This document shows, piece after piece, positions 59,057 through 64,000 of a stretch of DNA of 64,000 nucleotides; within the stretch, counting starts at the first letter, position 1; the number at the start of each line of letters is the position of its first letter. Below the pieces are notes generated by a model, which was not told where the DNA came from, searched no databases, and saw only the letters and a program-made list of their open reading frames with translations. Source of the DNA: Tretioscincus oriximinensis (taxonomy: Eukaryota > Chordata > Lepidosauria > Squamata > Gymnophthalmidae); assembly GCA_022410635.1 (NCBI GenBank), contig JAJVDF010000124.1, positions 399,360 to 463,359 on the forward strand. Reading direction: 5' to 3'. The position numbers and the translations under genes are program-made.

Positions 59057-59397
59057 GTCCCACGAGTGCCCCCAAGGTGTATCTTTTCCGTCCCCACAAT
59101 GATGAGCTGAACAGTAATGGCGACCAGCATGTCTCCATCACTGCTTTGATCAAAGGCTTCAAGCCCACAGACATCTCCTTGAAATGGCTCAAAGATGACA
59201 TCCCCCTGGCCTCAAGCACCTACGTGAACACCCCAGTGGCTATTGATGGCAATGGATCGTATTTCTTCTACAGCAAGCTCAGTGTACTCAAAAGCGACTG
59301 GAACAGAGGTGATTCCTATACCTGCATGGTTGTCCATGAAGGCCTCAGCATGAAATTCGTCCAGAAGAGCATTGAAAAAAACAATGCTAAAAAATGA
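59057..59397 (+). CDS. IGHY: IgY constant domain 4 (Cupsilon4) with secreted terminus
   Basis: This terminal domain starts GPTSAPKVYLFRPHNDEL and ends SIEKNNAKK-stop. The SAPKVYLFRP opening, ALIKGFKPTDISLKW, SDWNRGDSYTCMVVHEGL and the short tail are typical of the last domain of gamma/upsilon-type chains. The striking difference is Ala30 (GCT at 59143-59145) where the first core cysteine is expected, leaving Cys90 without its partner. A sequon (NGS) is present. The acceptor (CTTCAAAAG) is only moderately pyrimidine-rich but gives the correct phase. No mu-like tail cysteine is present. Confidence 0.9.
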
Positions 59398-59489
59398 AGA
59401 TACTCAGCAATCCCACAATTATTCTCTTAGCTTCCCTTACTATAAATCCTTTGTAAATATAGTAGTTTCCATGTGTAAGCAATAGCCAA

Positions 59490-59495
59490 ATAAAA
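59490..59495 (+). terminator. Poly(A) signal of secreted IgY transcript
   Basis: AATAAA lies 92 bases after the Cupsilon4 stop. GT/T-rich sequence (CAGTCTGTTATCTGCTGTC) begins about 17 bases downstream. This is the expected layout for the secreted heavy-chain mRNA. Confidence 0.75.
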
Positions 59496-59819
59496 AGAGA
59501 ACTCACTCATTCAGTCTGTTATCTGCTGTCTTTCATGGGACGTTGCATGTGTTCCATGTCTTGAGTAATATTGTTTTGTTTGTTACTAGTGTGATGCATA
59601 CAGTTCATGCATGCTAGTCCACTTTTCCGCCACTGCCTCCCAAATGCTGACCAACCTCATGTTTGTTATTTCCATGACACCAACTCATCCTTGACCTTAT
59701 CTTTTTTCTTTGGCATTCAGGTTTTTCCAGCATTTGGGTTTTTTCCATACATGCACATATGCAGATGTTATTCCGATGAAGTCTATTGGTATAGGTGGGC
59801 TAAGGCGAAACAGGCACCC

Positions 59820-60780
59820 TGAGACCGCATATAGTAATAATTGAACATTTATTAAAAACAATTTACAATTGTCTTCAAGTATAATAATAACAAACCCAGT
59901 ACTGGATGTTGGATCATAGAACAATATCAGATCATAGAACAATATTGGAACTATAAAAGGCCATAGTACGAGGTAGGAGTGTGTAAGGAAGCGCATCTGG
60001 CTGACAGTCCCACACAGCCCCGCATTGGGGCACTCCAGGGACTAACCCCATTCACCCTTTGGAATGGCCACATCCGTTGCTAGCTTCCTGCGAGCCCCGC
60101 CTGGCCCACCTGGCACCAGACGGGTAACACCCAACTTGCTCACATGCCCAACTCTGCCCAGCCCTTGCTTAAAGCAGTCACCAGTTGGCACCTNAGTGAG
60201 TTCTGCCCAGTCCAATGCTTGAGGCGGACCAAACGAGGATCAAGGTGTTTTTTTGGGGGCTCTCAAGACGGCAACCTATATTGAAGCACCCCCTCCCCAA
60301 CTCAGGATCACGATTGGCTTCTTTCTGTNCCGCTGAACCCCTTTAAAGGGGCCCTCACAAAATTTGTGGGATAGTTAAGGGAAGTCTGTCCCCCAGTTAA
60401 AACTATCCCATCAGGCCAGCCGAGATGCACTACTACCCCACCGTGATATGAGAAGAAAGGGAGGGAGGGTCTTGCTTACTTGTCGCAACAGAGACGGAGA
60501 GAATACCTACATCTCTTGCTTACTCATCACAACAGCGGCTAGAGAGGGCGGAGACATGCTTAAATACCAGCGCTAATGCTCTGCCTCCCCCTCGCTCTCC
60601 TGCAGCCGGTGCGAGCATTCCTGGGGCTATTTTACCCTGGATGAGAAGACGCCGCGCCGGCTGCCTACCGGCCATTCCCCTTGCCCCCAATTCTTGGATG
60701 CCTGAAGCACATTTCCAGGTATTTCTTGGCAATGGCATCCCATTTAAGGCCTTTTCTGCACTAGGCTTTATTTTGAGATA
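59820..60780. other. G+C-rich, CpG-containing block, unrecognised
   Basis: The composition changes sharply from the flanking A/T-rich DNA between about 59990 and 60720. There is no coding homology that I can see. Its compact, promoter-like composition could be the end of an old retroelement or a CpG island. Confidence 0.3.
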
Positions 60781-63374
60781 CATCTTGGAATTGAGACCTC
60801 CTATGGTGTGTTAGGGGTTAGGTTTCTCATTCAGGGGCCTCCCATAGCCTAAACATATCCTAGGAGGTCCATTGTTCCTGCAAAGAAGAATTGTCAGGTG
60901 ATATTAAAATCCAATCCTTTAGCTCAGGGAAAGTAGTGTGGTCGTATGGTTTAAAACATGGTACAACAATGGTCTGAAGACCCGCAGCTAGTAAAGCATT
61001 AATAGTTTACATGTAGCCCAAGACATTTCAACTGCAACCCAGGGAAGTAAAAAAGCTGGACACACCTAATTTAGACAGACAGGTCTGGGACAAACTTGTT
61101 TCAGTGCTACTCCTTCTAAAAAATATAGGCATCTCCTGCATGTGACATTCCTTCTGAGTGATAGAATGGAATGTGACCGTTAAGCAAGACAGGAGACTCC
61201 AAGTGTGAGAAAATCAAATGATGCCTGATTAAACAAGGTAGATCTCATGTGTTCTCTTCTCTGTTCTCACAATAGACATCAAGATGTTGTTGCAACCCAT
61301 GCAATATATTTCTTACATCTTGGAGGTTGAAGAACTGAACTAAACCTTCTTGTTTTAGTTCCATTCTTCAAGACTGTGGGTGGATTAAAAGTATGTACCA
61401 GAACAGCACTAAAGAGAAGTCCAATCCCAGATGGGTTGAAAGTTGCTAGACTATATTAATGGATAATGATAGTGCCTTGCCTAAAATTTCAGAAGGCTCC
61501 CGCCTTGTCCCATAGCACTTCTGAGACTAACAAGAAAAATGTAGTTAACTTGAGCTTTCTTAGACAAGGCTCCTCCTTCAAATACTATCTAAAGAAGTAG
61601 ACTTCCCTATGAAAGGCCACGTTGCCTACTTCTTTTCAGGAAAGTGAGCAGTCTTCATCTGAAAATCAGAGTGTTTGGTCTGATATGCTGGTCACTATGT
61701 CTGGAGTATTCATGATGGTTCATTAGTTGAGCATCTTTTCTATTTGTTGAATTCCTCAGGATAAAACTTTCCAGGTGTACTTGAAGCTCTGGTGCTAAAC
61801 TGTGGAATTATGGAAGAATGCCAGGCTTCTATAAGGAGGTTTTCATTTTACTCAGGTCAATCAATGGACCCTAATACAAATATACCTAACCGATTTCTTA
61901 AAGATAATCTGCTACTGTGACCATCACTTTGTTGACCTGAGCTGGTGGGATTTGATGTCCAACAACTTTTATTTATTTATTTATACCCCACCCTATTCCC
62001 AAATGTCTCAAGGATGCCATATTGAATACTCTTGGGTTAATGAGATCCGGACTAAGATGCATCTATTATATAAGCAAGGCAAAGTGCAGTATTTTGGGAA
62101 AGAGTTGGAAAGTTGATAGAGAGAAAAGCAAATCCGTGGCTGCATTCCCATTAGACCTTTATAAAGGAATGAAAAACAGATTTTGCCATTCCAAAATGAA
62201 AGCGAAGTGAGGGCTTAAAAGCATTTTACTTGAGGATTCATTTCATGTTAACAGCCCCATTTCTTGGCTGCTGAGTGCTCAATGAATTTTGTTCTACTGG
62301 GCTGCAGTAACAAGGAAGAGCCTGCTTTTCCAGAGGAGGGAGGAAAGTAGATGAGCCGGGAGGAATGCAAAACAAAAGCCCCGCTCTCTCACACACACTT
62401 TTGTTCTCTNATTGCCGTTGTCAGAGTACAAGTGGCGTGAATTACAAAAATCAGCAGTGATGATGCAGTTTCACCAGGAACTGCAGAGCAGAAACATGTG
62501 GTGTGCATTTAGAGCGACACCTCAGCACTTCCAAGCCCGTTTTTATGGTAACAAAATCGGAACTCTGGATTTTGGCTTCGCAGTCGTGCGCATGTTAAGG
62601 GCTAATGAGAATGCAGCCCAAGAGTCCTGAGTTCTAGGTATATCCAGAGCAAGTGATACTGCAGTGTCTTGAGAATTTCTTATGNAGCTTTTTAACTACT
62701 GTTGAAGTGGAACCTTATTGATTACATCCACTATTATGTGGCTATTTTAAGTTTGTATATGAAGCATTGAATAGGCCACTGAGGAAGACCATACTGGTCG
62801 AAATGNGTCTGGCCCTCGAGTTGATTGAATCATCTTCGAAATGTCAAATCCTAAAATGCGTCGCCTTGACCTTTTTTAGGACTCCACTATTGTAATTGGT
62901 CCTTTTGGACTCTTATTCTTTGAAGTCTTTTGGGACTGGTTTATACATTTGTGCAGCTCCTTTTCTATACTGTGGACTGTTTGATTGTTTGACCATTGTT
63001 CTTGAATATATCTATATATNTTATATTTATTGCTGGTGGTATTGTTTTTTATTTATCCTGGGTGGGTACATCCCAGGGCTTTGTGTTTGTGTTACCGAGC
63101 ATGCATAAGATGGCCATCATGGGGATGTAATTTATCATGTGGACAACAGGTTAAAAAAACCCTCTGTTTAAGATTACTATAGGTATAGAATATTCCTCTA
63201 TTTGTCATTTGCAAGGAGTTCATATGAGCTTGAGATGCCCAGAACCAATTGGTGGCCGCTGTGTGTGATAGAATGTTGGACTAGATGAACTGCAGCCCAA
63301 TTTTTCTGGCTTTGACTTCTACTCCAGATGCCCAGAAGCAGTTGATGGCCCATTGTGTGAGACAGGGCTAGATG
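60781..63374. other. Downstream of IgY, no gene or membrane exon recognised
   Basis: Diverged repeats are present (61500-61635 is a 'gagactaac' copy; 61970-62000 is a SINE end). Segments at 62020-62130 and 62640-62660 resemble 45600-45730, and 63110-63360 resembles 45750-46000, so an older duplicated repeat is present. No Ig exon was found. Confidence 0.4.
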
Positions 63375-63610
63375 AAGAGTCTGGTCTAGTGGATAGAGTG
63401 ACAGACTGTTATCTATAAGTCTTCCAGTTTGATACTGCACTTCTCATGACCTTGGGCTAGTCACAGTTCTTTAAACCTTCTCAATCCCCATTTCCTTCAC
63501 AAGCTGTCTGTTGTGAAGAGAAGAACAAAAAGAAGAGAGAAGAGGGTTATGAAAGCTGCTTTGATTCCCTTCAGGTTAAGAAAAGTGGGGTATAAAAAAC
63601 TCTTCTATAG
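63375..63610 (+). repeat. Sauria-type SINE
   Basis: GAGTCTGGTCTAGTGGATAG head, GACCTTGGGCTAGTCACAG body, AAAGCTGCTTTGATTCCC and GGTATAAAAAACTCTTCT. Confidence 0.65.
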
Positions 63611-63729
63611 CCAAATTCTTCTAGCTTTGTCTTCTGGCTTGAGAAGCCCAGGAGCAATTGGTGGACCACTGTGTGGGACATGATGATGGACTAGATAGAC
63701 TGTACCCAATTCTTCTAGCTTTGTCTTCA

Positions 63730-64000
63730 GCTTGAACATAAGAACATAAGAACATAAGAAGAGCCATACTGGATCAGGCCACAGCCCATCGAGTCCAGCA
63801 TTCTGTGTCACACANAGGCCCACCAGATGCACCTGGGCAGTCAGAACAGAGGAAAGCAAAATATGCTGCTCCTGTTCGTGACTCCCTGCAAATGGTATTT
63901 CAAAAGTCCTGCCTGTTGCTCCATCCCGGAGGCTACATCCAGACAACTATCTTAGTATCCATTTATACCCTTAGTGTCCATAAACCTGTCTAGTCCTGTC
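63730..64000 (-). repeat. CR1-like LINE 3' end, antisense, cut by window end
   Basis: Three ATAAGAAC-type octamers, GAGCCATACTGGATCAGGCC, CACCAGATGCACCTGGGCAG and GGAGGCTACATCCAGACAAC. Confidence 0.75.

Larger units (their letters stand above)
54759..59397 (+). other. IGHY: IGHY gene (IgY heavy chain, upsilon), four CH exons
   Basis: Four Ig-domain exons with phase-1 junctions form one open frame ending at TGA 59395-59397, followed by AATAAA at 59490. Four domains without a hinge, lying downstream of delta, is the IgY layout of birds and reptiles. The spliced chain has only seven cysteines: two in each of CH1-CH3 and one in CH4. IgA/IgX-type genes also have four domains but end in a longer mu-like secretory tail with a penultimate cysteine, which is absent here (the end reads IEKNNAKK). 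No membrane exon could be recognised before the window ends, so it may lie further downstream or be missing. Confidence 0.86.

Noticed and set aside
61640..61726. Candidate upsilon membrane exon: after TTTTCAG, 28 open codons starting ESEQSSSENQSVWSD, then a weakly hydrophobic stretch and TAG
   Set aside because: It is in phase 0, whereas a phase-1 start is expected. The hydrophobic part is too short to span a membrane, and the acceptor lies at the edge of a dispersed 'gagactaac' repeat. It is probably chance.

Overview
This window is vertebrate genomic DNA covering the 3' part of an immunoglobulin heavy-chain constant-region (IGHC) locus, read on the + strand in the order mu membrane exons, delta, upsilon (IgY). 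Having IgY together with a many-domain IgD, in a background of Sauria-type tRNA SINEs and CR1-like LINE tails, points to a squamate reptile, most likely a lizard. I cannot name the species. Scattered single Ns and one 835-base N block (32082-32916) show a draft assembly.

Layout. Positions 1-7226 hold the end of IGHM: only the first membrane exon (about 2943-3070), the tiny second membrane exon (Val-Lys-stop, 6855-6863) and a poly(A) signal at 7221. The mu CH exons lie upstream of the window. IGHD follows from 11554 to 31090: eight Ig-domain exons, all beginning and ending in phase 1, then a membrane exon (28089-28258) and a Val-Lys-stop exon (31082-31090). I see no switch-like repeat between mu and delta, which fits co-expression of IgM and IgD by alternative splicing and polyadenylation. 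From 31091 to 54758 there is no recognisable gene: this stretch holds SINEs, LINE pieces, several foldback elements, long microsatellites and the gap. IGHY has four CH exons (54759-59397), a stop codon and a poly(A) signal at 59490. No upsilon membrane exon was found in the remaining 4.6 kb.

Function. Mu and delta membrane exons encode the acidic linker and transmembrane segment of B-cell-receptor heavy chains. The upsilon exons encode the secreted IgY heavy chain.

Most interesting points: (1) an in-frame stop followed 24 nt later by AATAAA immediately after Cupsilon2, the layout expected for a truncated IgY(deltaFc)-like chain; (2) similar intronic stop plus poly(A) arrangements after Cdelta6 and Cdelta8, with cysteine-containing tails; (3) an IgY heavy chain with only seven cysteines, lacking the usual CH1 light-chain cysteine and the first canonical cysteine of CH4; (4) several foldback/MITE-like elements around the mu-delta-upsilon genes.
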